Part shown: piece after piece, positions 23,776-33,065 of the stretch | Layout of the letters: every line of letters begins with the position of its first letter | Position numbering within the stretch: position 1 is the stretch's first letter | Source of the DNA: JANJWP01 sp964540725 | Lineage (GTDB): Bacteria > Patescibacteriota > Gracilibacteria > BD1-5 > UBA2023 | Assembly: GCA_964540725.1 (NCBI GenBank) | Contig: CAZINU010000007.1 | Location: 1 to 42,067 of the forward strand | DNA: 42,067 nucleotides | Direction of reading: 5' to 3' | Position numbers and translations under genes: made by a program | Notes under the pieces: model-generated | The model's database searches: none | What the model was told of the DNA's origin: nothing | Seen by the model: only the letters and a program-made list of their open reading frames with translations

Positions 23776-23803
23776 GAAAAAAGGCGGAAAAAACCGCCTT
23801 TTT
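23776..23803 (+). terminator. Terminator after the dapD-like gene
   Basis: AAAAAAGGCGG and CCGCCTTTTTT pair around a short A-rich loop, with a T tract at both ends (usable on both strands). Confidence 0.8.
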
Positions 23804-23824
23804 TCGAACGTCACCCGATTTCGA

Positions 23825-25147
<1,323 letters not shown>

Positions 25148-25223
25148 AAACGGGAAAGGTTAGGAAAAAGGGGATGGTACGGTTTTTTCGTAAAAAAGAA
25201 AGGGGTAAAATTCGAAAAGGCGG

Positions 25224-25243
25224 GATTCCCGCCCACGATGGAC
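25224..25243 (-). terminator. Terminator after the 25261-26133 gene
   Basis: On the reverse strand GGCGGGAATCCCGCC folds into a stem followed by TTTT. Confidence 0.7.
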
Positions 25244-25260
25244 GATGTTGGAACGGGCGG

Positions 25261-26133
25261 TTATTCCTCCCGCATTTCCGGCCACGCGTACGACTGGAAA
25301 AACCGCGCGACCCGCTCGCGTTCGTCCGAAACGTTCGTGAGCGCCGGCCGAAGCCTCGACGCCGCGTGAACGAAGAGGGCGTGAAGGTCTTTCGCGGCGA
25401 TTTCCGCCGAATCGCCGGAATGCCGCATAAGGACGACACGGGAATCGTCCCCATAGGAATACTCCCCCATCCGGTAATAGTAATCGGTCGCGAGAAGCGC
25501 GTGGAGAAGATTGGCCGAACCGGCGTCCCGAAAGCACGAGGGGTCGATCGCCATCTCGACGGAACGTTCGACCCGGTCGAACGTGACGAACGCGCTCGCG
25601 TACGGTCTTCCGGCCAAGTCGAGAAACGGAGTCTCCTCGGGGCGGAACGAGGCGACGTCCGCCTCCGAAATCCGGATGCGTTCGGGGCGCTCGAGAGCGT
25701 CGACCTGTTGGAATTCGACTTCGATTCCGACGGAATCGAGCATTCGGAGAAGGAAATTTTTCCGCTCGGTCGGGTCGTCTATCCGTCCGGTCGGGTGGGT
25801 ATAGCGCACGAATTCGGAAATCCCCAAGGAAAATGCGTCCCCATTTTCGGGTTCGGTCACGGAAACGACGGCGTCCTCGCCGAAATCATCGACGTCGGCG
25901 GTCAGAACCGATACGAACCCGGATGCCGCCAGGGAGTGGAAAAATTTCATGGTTCCGACTTCGTACGGGGGAATCCGATCGAAGTATGCCCGGAACCCTT
26001 CCGCGCCCGGCCACTCGAGAATGCGCTCGCACCCGGGACCGACGTTCGGCAGGGTTTCGGGACGGTCGGGGTCGAACGTCCGAGCGAGGGTCGGACGATC
26101 GGGAAAGGCGAGGACGGTGCGGGGGGCGTTCAT
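25261..26133 (-). CDS. Hypothetical protein
   Basis: This 290-residue soluble protein begins MNAPRTVLAFPDRPTLARTF. It has a mixed alpha/beta composition with acidic and aromatic segments (AEGFRAYFDRIPPYEVGTMK, LLHALLATDYYYRMGEYSYG). No signal peptide, membrane segment or catalytic motif is evident, and I do not recognise the family. It is a single-gene unit with its own promoter and terminator, between the helicase and peroxiredoxin genes on the same strand. There is no in-frame TGA. Codon use matches its neighbours, so there is no sign of recent transfer. Confidence 0.75.
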   Translation of the reverse strand: MNAPRTVLAFPDRPTLARTFDPDRPETLPNVGPGCERILEWPGAEGFRAYFDRIPPYEVGTMKFFHSLAASGFVSVLTADVDDFGEDAVVSVTEPENGDAFSLGISEFVRYTHPTGRIDDPTERKNFLLRMLDSVGIEVEFQQVDALERPERIRISEADVASFRPEETPFLDLAGRPYASAFVTFDRVERSVEMAIDPSCFRDAGSANLLHALLATDYYYRMGEYSYGDDSRVVLMRHSGDSAEIAAKDLHALFVHAASRLRPALTNVSDERERVARFFQSYAWPEMREE

Positions 26134-26179
26134 AAAAACCGGACGGTACGGAAGGCGTATCCGCCGAGCATACGAAAAT

Positions 26180-26209
26180 ATTTTAAAATGTCGAACTTGA
26201 AAGAGTCAA
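26180..26209 (-). promoter_or_regulatory. Predicted promoter of the 25261-26133 gene
   Basis: On the reverse strand TTGACT (26209-26204) and TAAAAT (26185-26180) are 18 nt apart. Confidence 0.55.
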
Positions 26210-26251
26210 TGATGAACCGTCCCCCCAATCCGCGAGATTCCGACGCCATGA

Positions 26252-26281
26252 AAAAAACCCGCCCGGGAAAGGGCGGGTTTT
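26252..26281 (-). terminator. Terminator after the peroxiredoxin gene
   Basis: AAAAACCCGCCC and GGGCGGGTTTTT form a stem with a short loop; T tracts on both strands. Confidence 0.8.
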
Positions 26282-26303
26282 TCGAAAAGTCGGGAAAAAC
26301 GGG

Positions 26304-26933
26304 CTACGAGAGCTGCCCTTCGACTTCCCCCGCGATCTTGATGGACGGCTTGAGGGTCTTGTTTCCGGGAACCCAGCGCGCCGGGCAGGCGGTGCCGGGA
26401 TTTTCGTCCATGAATTGGAGCGCCTCGATCTTGCGGAGGAGTTCGTCCGAATTGCGACCGAGCGGGCCCGAGGTGATTTCGATGCCGCGGACGACGCCCT
26501 TCGGATCGAGAATGAACGTTCCGCGCCCGGCGATGCCGGTATCGGTATCGAGGATGCCGTATTGGAACGCGGTTTCGCCGGTGTGGTCGGCGAGCATCTT
26601 GTACGGAAAGCCCTTCATGAGCCCTTCGTGCTTCGTCCACGCGCGGTGGGAAAAGACGGTGTCGGTCGACGCGGCGAGCACTTCGACGCCGAGTTCGTCG
26701 AATTTCGCCTTCGCGTTCGCCATGTCCTTCAGTTCGGTCGGACATACGAAGGTGAAGTCGGCCGGGTAATAGAAGAGAACGGCCCATTTTCCGGCGACGG
26801 AATCGAGGGAAACGCGGGTTTCGTCGTCCTTCGCGGGATCGTAGGCGGGAAGATCGAAGAAGGGGGCGGCGGCGTCGATACGGACGGATCCGGCGTCGAG
26901 GCATCCTCCTCCGCAGCATTCGTGATGGGTCAT
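26304..26933 (-). CDS. Typical 2-Cys peroxiredoxin (AhpC family)
   Basis: This 209-residue protein has FYYPADFTFVCPTEL with the peroxidatic Cys64, and TACPARWVPG with the resolving Cys183. A conserved Trp (AWTKHEGL) and FILDPKGVVRGIEI complete the fold. It reduces peroxides and protects the cell from oxidative damage. It starts MTHHECCGGGCLDAG, an N-terminal His/Cys-rich extension (four Cys/His pairs within 11 residues) that is not part of the family core and might bind a metal. ATG 26933 is chosen because the upstream frame holds only low-quality sequence. It ends at TAG before a terminator. Confidence 0.93.
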   Translation of the reverse strand: MTHHECCGGGCLDAGSVRIDAAAPFFDLPAYDPAKDDETRVSLDSVAGKWAVLFYYPADFTFVCPTELKDMANAKAKFDELGVEVLAASTDTVFSHRAWTKHEGLMKGFPYKMLADHTGETAFQYGILDTDTGIAGRGTFILDPKGVVRGIEITSGPLGRNSDELLRKIEALQFMDENPGTACPARWVPGNKTLKPSIKIAGEVEGQLS

Positions 26934-27031
26934 GGGAATTCGGTCTGAAAAGTAAAAGCCGCTTGTGCGACCCGCCATGATACGGCGCTTTTCGGCGGAA
27001 TCAAATCGAAGTGGAAAAACCTGGGGGAACC

Positions 27032-27059
27032 TTGCGAAACGGGAGGCTTGCGATACAAT
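27032..27059 (+). promoter_or_regulatory. Predicted promoter of the ABC ATPase gene
   Basis: TTGCGA (27032-27037) and TACAAT (27054-27059) are 16 nt apart; the ATG is at 27089. Confidence 0.55.
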
Positions 27060-27088
27060 CCGCCACCAGAAACTTACCCGACCACCGC

Positions 27089-27946
27089 ATGCCGACGAAA
27101 AAAACCGCCACGAAAACCGCGCCCGCCGCGACGAAAAAACCGACGAAGCCGAAAACGGCGGCCGCGAAGAATCCGGCAAAACCTTCGAGCGCCCCGAAAA
27201 CGACCCCGTCGTCCGGAAAGGCGGCCCTCAAAATCGATTCCCTCGTCAAATACCTCGACGGAAAAGAGGTGCTGAAGGGCGTTTCCCTCTCCGTCGGACG
27301 GGGCGAAGTGTTCGGATTCCTCGGTCCGAACGGCGCCGGAAAAACGACCACGATGAAGTGCGTGCTCGGCCTTCTGGAACCGGATGCCGGGTCGGTGGAG
27401 GTTCTCGGGGAAACCGGACTCTCCATGGAGGCTCGGGAACGCATCGGTTTCATGCCCGAAAACACCTACCTCTACAAGTACCTGACGGGACGCGAATTTC
27501 TCCGGTTCAACGGGCATTTTTTCCGAATTCCGAAGGACGAGCTCGAAGCCCGCATCGATTCGCTTTTGGAAAAAGTCGGCCTCGACCAAGCCGGAGACCG
27601 CCTCTTGTCGAAGTATTCGAAGGGCATGCTCCAGCGGGCCGGATTGGCCCAGGCGATGGTCAACGAACCCGACGTCGTCTTCCTGGACGAACCCATGAGC
27701 GGCCTCGATCCCCTCGGGCGCAAAATGGTCAAAGACCTCATTCTCGAACTCAAGGCGAAGGGCGCGACCGTCGTGTTCAATACCCACATCCTCTCGGACG
27801 TCGAATCCATCTGCGACCACTTCGCCATCATCCACCGCGGGGCGATCATCGCCGACGAATACGTGAAGAATCTCAAGGAACCCCTTGAATCGTACTTCAT
27901 CGAACGCGTCTCCGAGGCGGGTCTCGAGGGGCACGAAATCCGGTAA
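27089..27946 (+). CDS. ABC transporter ATP-binding protein
   Basis: In this 285-residue protein, an N-terminal Lys/Ala/Pro/Thr-rich tail of about 45 residues (TKKTATKTAPAATKKPTKPK) precedes a complete ABC ATPase. Walker A is FLGPNGAGKTTTMK, the signature is YSKGMLQRAGLAQAM, Walker B is VVFLDEPMSGLDP and the switch is VVFNTHILSDVE. The closest class is the NatA/YxlF/CcmA-type exporters (GFMPENTYLYKYLTGREFL). A lone ATPase gene without a permease follows; the permease must be encoded elsewhere. The histone-like basic tail is unusual for this family and could bind nucleic acid or membranes. Confidence 0.9.
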   Translation: MPTKKTATKTAPAATKKPTKPKTAAAKNPAKPSSAPKTTPSSGKAALKIDSLVKYLDGKEVLKGVSLSVGRGEVFGFLGPNGAGKTTTMKCVLGLLEPDAGSVEVLGETGLSMEARERIGFMPENTYLYKYLTGREFLRFNGHFFRIPKDELEARIDSLLEKVGLDQAGDRLLSKYSKGMLQRAGLAQAMVNEPDVVFLDEPMSGLDPLGRKMVKDLILELKAKGATVVFNTHILSDVESICDHFAIIHRGAIIADEYVKNLKEPLESYFIERVSEAGLEGHEIR

Positions 27947-27950
27947 ATCC

Positions 27951-27979
27951 TTTACAGCCGGAAATTTTTCGGGTACAAT
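27951..27979 (+). promoter_or_regulatory. Predicted promoter of the NadR-like gene
   Basis: TTTACA (27951-27956) and TACAAT (27974-27979) are 17 nt apart, with the ATG at 28010. Confidence 0.55.
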
Positions 27980-28009
27980 GGCGCCTTGAAGCCGCCCTTC
28001 CCGACAACT

Positions 28010-28534
28010 ATGCGCGTCGCCGTCGTCTGAACCCATTCCACCGGAAAAACCACGCTCGTCTCCATGCTCGGGCGGTTTCTCGACGTCGCCGTCATTCCGG
28101 AAATCGCGCGGGAAAAAATCTCCGGGTGCCCGAAGTTGCCGCACGAAATGTCGCCGGAAGAGCGCGCGTCTTTCCAAACGTCCATTCTCCGCGAACAAAT
28201 CGAAAAAGAACGTTCGGCGGGAAGATTCCTCTCGGACCGGTCGGTCTTCGACGCGGCGGCGTACGCGTTCGACACGCCGGAATTCGAGCGGCTCTCCAGC
28301 GAAGCCGCCCTCCACGCCCGTTCGCACCCGTACACGAAGGTCTTTTTCCTTCCGTCGGAACTCGCCCTCTCGGGCGACGGAATCCGGAGCGAGGACGAAG
28401 ACTACCGCCTCTCCGTCGAGAAAGCGCTCGTGTCGGTATTGAACCGCTCCGGAATCGCCTACGAAACGGTGACCGGCGGGGTGGGGGCCCGGCTCGGAAA
28501 ATGCCTGAAATCGCTCGGGATTCCGCCGGAATAG
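28010..28534 (+). CDS. NadR-like P-loop kinase (AAA_28 family; TGA in the P-loop)
   Basis: This 174-residue protein reads MRVAVV, then TGA (28028-28030), then THSTGKTTLVSML. Reading TGA as Gly gives GTHSTGKTT, the Walker A of NadR-type kinases and related AAA_28 proteins. IPEIAREK, FLSDRSVFDAAAYA (the family's DR-x-x-xD motif) and a C-terminal region ending in GGVGARLGKCL follow. NadR kinase domains phosphorylate nicotinamide riboside. AAA_28 proteins also include enzymes of other nucleoside or thiamine substrates, so the substrate is open. The first glycine of the P-loop is invariant, which makes this one of the strongest proofs of the code. Confidence 0.85.
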
Positions 28535-28561
28535 GGTATTGGAAAAACTTTCTCGAAACGT

Positions 28562-28583
28562 CGGCCGCCTTCGGGCGGATTTT
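28562..28583 (+). terminator. Terminator after the NadR-like gene
   Basis: GGCCGCC-TTC-GGGCGG forms a short stem (one mismatch) followed by ATTTTT. Confidence 0.6.
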
Positions 28584-28632
28584 TATTAAAAATAAATAAT
28601 TCGTATGGTCAAAGGCTTTTTCGATCCGGATA

Positions 28633-29586
28633 TTGACCAAGTTGGGATATTTCGTAAAAACTAGAACGTACCTTTTTACGGCCCAAAGCGTGCGAACCGC
28701 CTTCGAATCCCGTCGCGAACCTCTCCGGAAGGTCGGTTTCGCCGAATTCCGCCAGGATCCGAACGCCGCGTTCCGGGATTCCGTCCTCCGGGAAGGAATC
28801 GCCGTCCACCGCTGGGAGCGCTACGTCGTTCCCGCGGGCATGTCCGTAAACGACGTTCCGCGCGACGGACACGGCCGGCTCTCGGGCGAAGTTCCCGGCG
28901 ACGGGAACGTCTACGACCACCAGCGCCACCAGGGCGAACTCGTTCGCAAGTACGCGCCCGCCGACCTCGCGTCGACGGAAACGGTCGCGGGCGGCTACGC
29001 CAAGCGCGTTTCGAAAAACGTCGGGCGCGACGTTTTCCTGATTACGGCCTGCGCCGACGTCCACGATTTCGCCGAAATGAAACACGGCGACACCGTTTCC
29101 GATCTCAAACACCTCGCGACCCATACGGTTTCGGACGAAATTGCCGCGACGAAAAAATTCGTCCGGCGGGCCCTCATGGAAAAAGACCCCCGAAGGCGGC
29201 GGCGGTTCGAGCGGACCATCCTCCGTTCCTACGCCGTCGACCATGACAAGCGCCACCGGCTGTACCCGCTCTTCAAGCTCTACGAAAAGTATTCGTACCT
29301 GAACGGCACCATCGCCGCGTTCGACCACGGCCGGGGGGCGGTCGCCCATTCGCACCACCTCGTCCACAACGTCCTGAAAAATCAAATCTTCGCCCTCATG
29401 GACGCCTACGAAGCCAAAATTCCAAGCGCGCTCGAATTTCTCGGGGAACGCGTCGGAACGATCTCCGAGATGTTCGATTGGGTATGGCGAAGCGGTTTTC
29501 GAGACCCCGATCCCAAAAACCAGGACGCCTTCGAACGCGCGTGGAGCGCTTGGTCGAATTTCTGCCGCGACCGCGGGTTGCGGTAG
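28633..29586 (+). CDS. Hypothetical protein with many His residues; N-terminus possibly frameshifted
   Basis: The conserved-looking body (TYLFTAQSVRTAFESRREPL to WSNFCRDRGLR) is soluble and rich in His and Asp, for example AFDHGRGAVAHSHHLVHNV and ACADVHDFAEMKHGD, which could bind metal. No family is recognised. The frame has only a TTG start (28633). A better start, ATG 28604 (MVKGFFDPDIDQVGIFRK), is in another frame and would join if one A were removed from the run of five near 28655. Either the gene carries a frameshift or the TTG is used. With TTG it has 317 residues. The stop is TAG. Confidence 0.6.
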   Translation: MTKLGYFVKTRTYLFTAQSVRTAFESRREPLRKVGFAEFRQDPNAAFRDSVLREGIAVHRWERYVVPAGMSVNDVPRDGHGRLSGEVPGDGNVYDHQRHQGELVRKYAPADLASTETVAGGYAKRVSKNVGRDVFLITACADVHDFAEMKHGDTVSDLKHLATHTVSDEIAATKKFVRRALMEKDPRRRRRFERTILRSYAVDHDKRHRLYPLFKLYEKYSYLNGTIAAFDHGRGAVAHSHHLVHNVLKNQIFALMDAYEAKIPSALEFLGERVGTISEMFDWVWRSGFRDPDPKNQDAFERAWSAWSNFCRDRGLR

Positions 29587-29654
29587 ACTCGGAGAAAAAA
29601 ATCCGTAGTATGGGCGCGCTTCGGGCTTCGCGCCCGTTTTTTCACCCGAACCGC

Positions 29655-30251
29655 ATGCGCATCGGCATCGATATCGACGAAACCATCGCGTCCACCTTCG
29701 CGCCCGCCTTCCTTTTCGCGCGGGAGCGCTACGGATTCGACGCGGAATTCGACGACCTGACGCACCACGATTGGTCGAACGTGGAAAAGCTCGGCCTTTC
29801 CAAGGAGGAAGAGGTTCGGGTATTCCGCGAATTCTACGCCCACGCCGGGCACGACGGCGTGCTTCCGGTCGAAGGGAGCGTCGAGGGGTGCCGGCGGCTG
29901 AAGGCCGCCGGGCATGAACTCTTCGCCATTACCGGTCGGTCCGAATCCGAGCGCGAACCGACCGAACGGTGGCTTTCCCGACACTTTCCCGACACGTTTT
30001 TCGACCTCGCCTTTACCGGACATCTCTCTACCGGAGGACGTACGCCGAAGTCGGAAGTCTGCCGGCGCTTCGGCATTTTAGACATGGTAGACGACAACAT
30101 GGACTTCGCGGTCGACTTGGTTGAAAACGGAATCCGTACGTATTTGATCGAACGCCCGTGGAACCGCCGACGCCCAGAAGCCCACCCGCTCCTCCTGCGG
30201 ATTGCGGGATGGCACGAACTTTCCATCGAACCGGTATGAAGATTCTCGTAG
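29655..30251 (+). CDS. HAD-like phosphatase / 5'-nucleotidase family protein
   Basis: This protein of about 198 residues begins MRIGIDIDETIASTFAPAFL, where DIDET is the HAD nucleophile motif I (DxDxT). FAITGRSES (motif II region), a Lys in TPKSEV and MVDDNMDFAVDLVENGIRT (motif III/IV) follow. It resembles the deoxyribonucleotidase-like HAD proteins (NT5C/YorS type). TGA at 30237-30239 is read as Gly, so the protein extends to TAG at 30251 and overlaps the mnmA start by 16 nt. The two genes are likely translationally coupled. Confidence 0.8.
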
Positions 30252-31276
30252 GCCTCTCCGGGGGCGTCGATTCCGCCGTTTCCGCGTTGCTCCTCCGGGA
30301 CGCGGGGCACGAGGTACATGCCGGATTCATGGTGAACTACCGAACGGACGACGAGCACTGCACGACGAGGGCCGACCTCGCCGAAGCCGAACGGGTGGCC
30401 GAATTTCTCGGTATCCCGTTTTCGACGTTCGACTTCGTGCGGGAGTACGAAGAGCGCATCGTCCGAACCATCTACGACGGCTACCTGAAGGGCGTTACGC
30501 CGAATCCGGACGTCCTCTGCAACAACCTCGTCAAATTCGACCTCTTCTTGGAAGAAGCCCTTTCCTACGGGTTCGACGCCGTCGCCACCGGCCACTACGC
30601 CCGAACCGTCGTTCGCGACGGCCGGGTGCGCCTCCTGAAAGGGAATGACCCCGAGAAAGACCAATCGTACTTCCTTTCCCGGCTTTCCGAATCCCAGCTC
30701 TCGAAGGCCGTTTTTCCCATCGGCCACCTCCCGAAACCGGAAGTCCGCCGCATCGCCCGGGAAGCCGGGCTTCCGAACGCCGACCGGAAAGACAGCCAGG
30801 GTCTCTGCTTCATTGGGAAGGTTCCCATGCGGGAATTCCTTCGGGAACGCATTCCGGAAAAAACGTGAGACATTGTCGACACGTCCGGACGGAAGATTGG
30901 CGAACATCGCGGGGCCTGGTTCTACACCGTCGGGCAACGGCGCGATATCCGCGTCTGAGGCGGTCCGGCGCTCTTCGTCGTACGAAAGGACGTGGCGAAT
31001 AACCGGATCGTCGTCGGAACGGAAAACGACCTCGAACTCTTCGCTGCCGAGTGCGCCGTTTCGGATTGGCGGTGGATGTCCGAAGATTTCGGATTTCCTT
31101 GGGAGGGCGCGGCGAAGATCCGGTACCGGCAAGAGGACCAGCCGGTGCGGCTCGAATCCGACGGTCCGAACGTCGTCGCCCGGTTCGCCCAACCGCAGCG
31201 GGCCGTGACGCCCGGCCAATTCTTCGTCGCGTATTCGGACGACGAGCTCGTGGGGTCGGGCGTCATCGCCGGGTAA
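30236..31276 (+). CDS. mnmA: tRNA-specific 2-thiouridylase MnmA (two in-frame TGAs)
   Basis: This 346-residue protein has the PP-loop GLSGGVDSAV, PNPDVLCNNLVKF with catalytic Cys95, ATGHYAR, DQSYFLSRL, and DSQGLCFIG with the second catalytic Cys191. The C-terminal domain follows. TGA codons 211 and 241 fall at the Gly positions in EKT-G-DIVD and DIRV-G-GPALFVV, the family's conserved GGxxxPLYVV turn. Under the standard code the gene would appear as an N-terminal fragment plus debris. MnmA thiolates U34 of tRNA-Lys, tRNA-Glu and tRNA-Gln. Length and both cysteines fit an active enzyme. Confidence 0.95.
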
Positions 31277-31367
31277 GTCCGTCGGGGTTCCGTCCCGCTT
31301 CGGTCCGGATCGCCGGTTCCGCGGGGCGGAAGCGGCCACCGGGAGGGCCGGGACATTCGAGAAAAAC

Positions 31368-31395
31368 TTGATTTTCCGCCCGGATTCCGCACAAT
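31368..31395 (+). promoter_or_regulatory. Predicted promoter of tRNA-Arg(CCG)
   Basis: TTGATT (31368-31373) and CACAAT (31390-31395) are 16 nt apart, 9 nt before the tRNA. Confidence 0.5.
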
Positions 31396-31404
31396 TCCCG
31401 CCGC

Positions 31405-31479
31405 GCTCCCGTATTTCAACGGATAGAATATGGCCCTCCGAAGGCCCAGATGTAGGTTCGATTCCTGCCGGGAGCACCA
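31405..31479 (+). tRNA. tRNA-Arg (CCG)
   Basis: Acceptor GCTCCCG pairs with CGGGAGC; the discriminator is A and CCA is encoded (31477-31479). The anticodon loop CTCCGAA gives CCG. The T-arm is GTAGG-TTCGATT-CCTGC. The anticodon stem has one mismatch at its base, and the D-arm is weak. Confidence 0.85.
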
Positions 31480-31489
31480 TAACGACGCA

Positions 31490-31518
31490 AAACCCCCCTC
31501 CGAACGGAGGGGGGTTTA
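31490..31518 (+). terminator. Terminator after tRNA-Arg(CCG)
   Basis: AAACCCCCCTCCG and CGGAGGGGGGTTT form a strong stem. Confidence 0.75.
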
Positions 31519-31535
31519 AGGCGTTTGGGGCGAGC

Positions 31536-31829
31536 GACAGGAATCGAAACCGCCGCCGCACGGATGAGCGCGAACGCGCGAATCCGGAAGGAAGCCGCTA
31601 TTCGCGGCTTCCCGCGGCAAGGCGTTCCGAGGAGCGAGCGTCCGGCAGAGCCGGCGCGACACTCCGAGGAAAGATTCCTGCCGGGCCCTTCCGATGGCGG
31701 GAATCGAAACCGTAGCGACCCCGACGATCCGCAAAGCGGGCGTCGGGTTGCGAGTGCCTAGTATGGCACTCGCCGTCGCAAGGCGTTTTCCGAAGCGGAG
31801 CGGAGGAAAAAGATTCCTGCCGGGCCCTT
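31536..31829 (+). repeat. tRNA-linked hairpin repeats, two tandem copies
   Basis: Two units (31536-31689 and 31698-31829) each start GGAATCGAAACCG, the complement of the tRNA-Arg T-loop. Each contains a hairpin followed by CGCAAGGCGTT or CGGCAAGGCGTT, and ends GATTCCTGCCGGGCCCTT; the first 13 nt of that end are identical to the T-arm/acceptor of the upstream tRNA-Arg. A third half-start lies at about 31835. No gene is seen in 31,480-31,868. Confidence 0.6.
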
Positions 31830-31868
31830 TCGACATCGGAAATCGAACGATACGGCCTCCCGAAGAGT

Positions 31869-31905
31869 TTGACAAACTAAATTTATTAGTAGTATTCATA
31901 CTAAT
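31869..31905 (+). promoter_or_regulatory. AT-rich promoter with palindromic operator
   Basis: A consensus -35 TTGACA (31869-31874) is followed by the inverted repeat ATTAGTA-GTATTCA-TACTAAT (31885-31905), which covers the expected -10 (TATTCA, 31893-31898). This layout suggests a repressor site. A GGAG box stands 9-12 nt before the ATG at 31925. Confidence 0.6.
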
Positions 31906-31924
31906 ACAAATACGGAGAAAACAC

Positions 31925-32509
31925 ATGAAACGATCGCTCGTCGCCATTACGCTCGGCGGGCTCATCCTCTCGGGGTGGGCTCCGCACGACCGCCTGACGT
32001 GGCTTCTCGAAGTCGCGCCGGTTTTGATCGGACTTCCCGTCCTTCTCGCAACGTACCGACGTTTTCCGCTTTCGAACCTGCTCTACGCCCTCCTCACGGT
32101 CCACGGACTCGTCCTCATGCTCGGCGGCGCGTACACGTACGCCCAGGTTCCCTTCGGATTCTGGCTCCAGGACGTCTTCGGCTTCGACCGGAACCCGTAC
32201 GACCGAATCGGCCACTTCGCCCAAGGCTTCGTTCCGGCGATGCTGGCCCGGGAAATCCTGATTCGGAAGACCGGCCTCGACGGCCCATGGCTCGCGTTCC
32301 TCTGCGTGTGCGTCGTCATGTTCGTCAGTTCGTCGTACGAACTGCTCGAATGGTGGTCGGCCCTCGGGCTCGGCCAAGGAGCGGACCAGTTCCTCGGAAC
32401 CCAAGGGGATCCGTTCGATACCCAAGCGGACATGTTCATGGCCATGATCGGCGCTTCCCTGGCCCTCGTCACGCTCTCGCGGGTCCATGACGCTTCCGTT
32501 CGGAGGTAA
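31925..32509 (+). CDS. DUF2238 (YjdF-like) inner-membrane protein
   Basis: This 194-residue protein has about six membrane helices (VAITLGGLILSGWA, LEVAPVLIGLPVLLATY, LLYALLTVHGLVLMLGGAYT, WLAFLCVCVVMFVSSSYELL and a final one). The family signature YDRIGHFAQGFVPAMLARE lies in the middle, with conserved Asp, Arg and His. The function of YjdF-type proteins is not known. The gene has one of the few clear Shine-Dalgarno boxes in the window, and an AT-rich promoter with a palindrome, so it is probably regulated as a single unit. A terminator follows the TAA. Confidence 0.85.
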   Translation: MKRSLVAITLGGLILSGWAPHDRLTWLLEVAPVLIGLPVLLATYRRFPLSNLLYALLTVHGLVLMLGGAYTYAQVPFGFWLQDVFGFDRNPYDRIGHFAQGFVPAMLAREILIRKTGLDGPWLAFLCVCVVMFVSSSYELLEWWSALGLGQGADQFLGTQGDPFDTQADMFMAMIGASLALVTLSRVHDASVRR

Positions 32510-32521
32510 TCCGACCGATTC

Positions 32522-32551
32522 AAAACGCCCGGGCATGCCCGGGCGTTTTTT
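32522..32551 (+). terminator. Terminator after the YjdF-like gene
   Basis: AAAACGCCCGGGC and GCCCGGGCGTTTT form a long stem followed by TTTC. Confidence 0.85.
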
Positions 32552-32564
32552 CTTTTCGAAAGGA

Positions 32565-32593
32565 TTGTCGGGCGTTCCCGAATATGGTACGAT
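32565..32593 (+). promoter_or_regulatory. Predicted promoter of the STAS-Nudix-Vsr group
   Basis: TTGTCG (32565-32570) and TACGAT (32588-32593) are 17 nt apart. Confidence 0.5.
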
Positions 32594-32666
32594 TTTTCCG
32601 ATTCCCCGGGATTTACAGCTCGGATTTCCCGGATAGGATGAAACGTAGCCCGTTACCCGTTTTCCC

Positions 32667-33065
32667 GTGGACGCCCTCCATACGACCCCCTTCTCCGTTA
32701 CCCGGAAAGTTTCCGGAGATACCGTCGCCTTCGCGCTTTCCGGACAGCTCGATTCGACGAATTGCGACGCCGTTTTCGCCCCGATATACTCGGCGGCGGA
32801 CGATTCGGCCGTTTCGTCGATCCTCATCGATTGCCGGAATCTCGAATACCTCAATTCCAAATCCATCGGATACGCCGTCGATTTGAATCTCCGGTGCGAA
32901 GCGGCGGGGAAGCGCCTCGCGTTTTTCGGCGCGGCCGACGCGGCGCGGGACGCCCTCGAAGTGAGCGGAGCGACGGAGTTCCTGCGGCTGTTCCCGAACG
33001 AAGCCGAAGCCTTGTCCGAATCGAAAAGCGTCCCGAACGCCTGAACGCCGAGTCATGGAAACTAA
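32667..33065 (+). CDS. STAS-domain protein (anti-sigma factor antagonist-like)
   Basis: The protein has about 132 residues from GTG 32667; there is no in-frame ATG between this and an upstream TAG. It is a single STAS domain: TVAFALSGQLDSTNCD, SSILIDCRNLEYLNSKSIGY (with Ser at the phosphorylation position of SpoIIAA-like proteins), and LAFFGAADAARDALEVSG. Such proteins bind anti-sigma factors or regulate complexes through Ser phosphorylation; no kinase gene is beside it. TGA at 33042-33044 is read as Gly and adds a short tail to TAA 33065, overlapping the Nudix start by 11 nt. Confidence 0.8.

Noticed and set aside
30236..31276. mnmA as a pseudogene with two nonsense mutations
   Set aside because: Both lesions are TGA at conserved Gly positions, and the frame and all catalytic residues are otherwise intact, as in many other genes of the window.
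31536..31829. CRISPR array
   Set aside because: The two units are long hairpins of 130-155 nt with tRNA-like ends; there are no short identical repeats with regular unique spacers and no cas genes.
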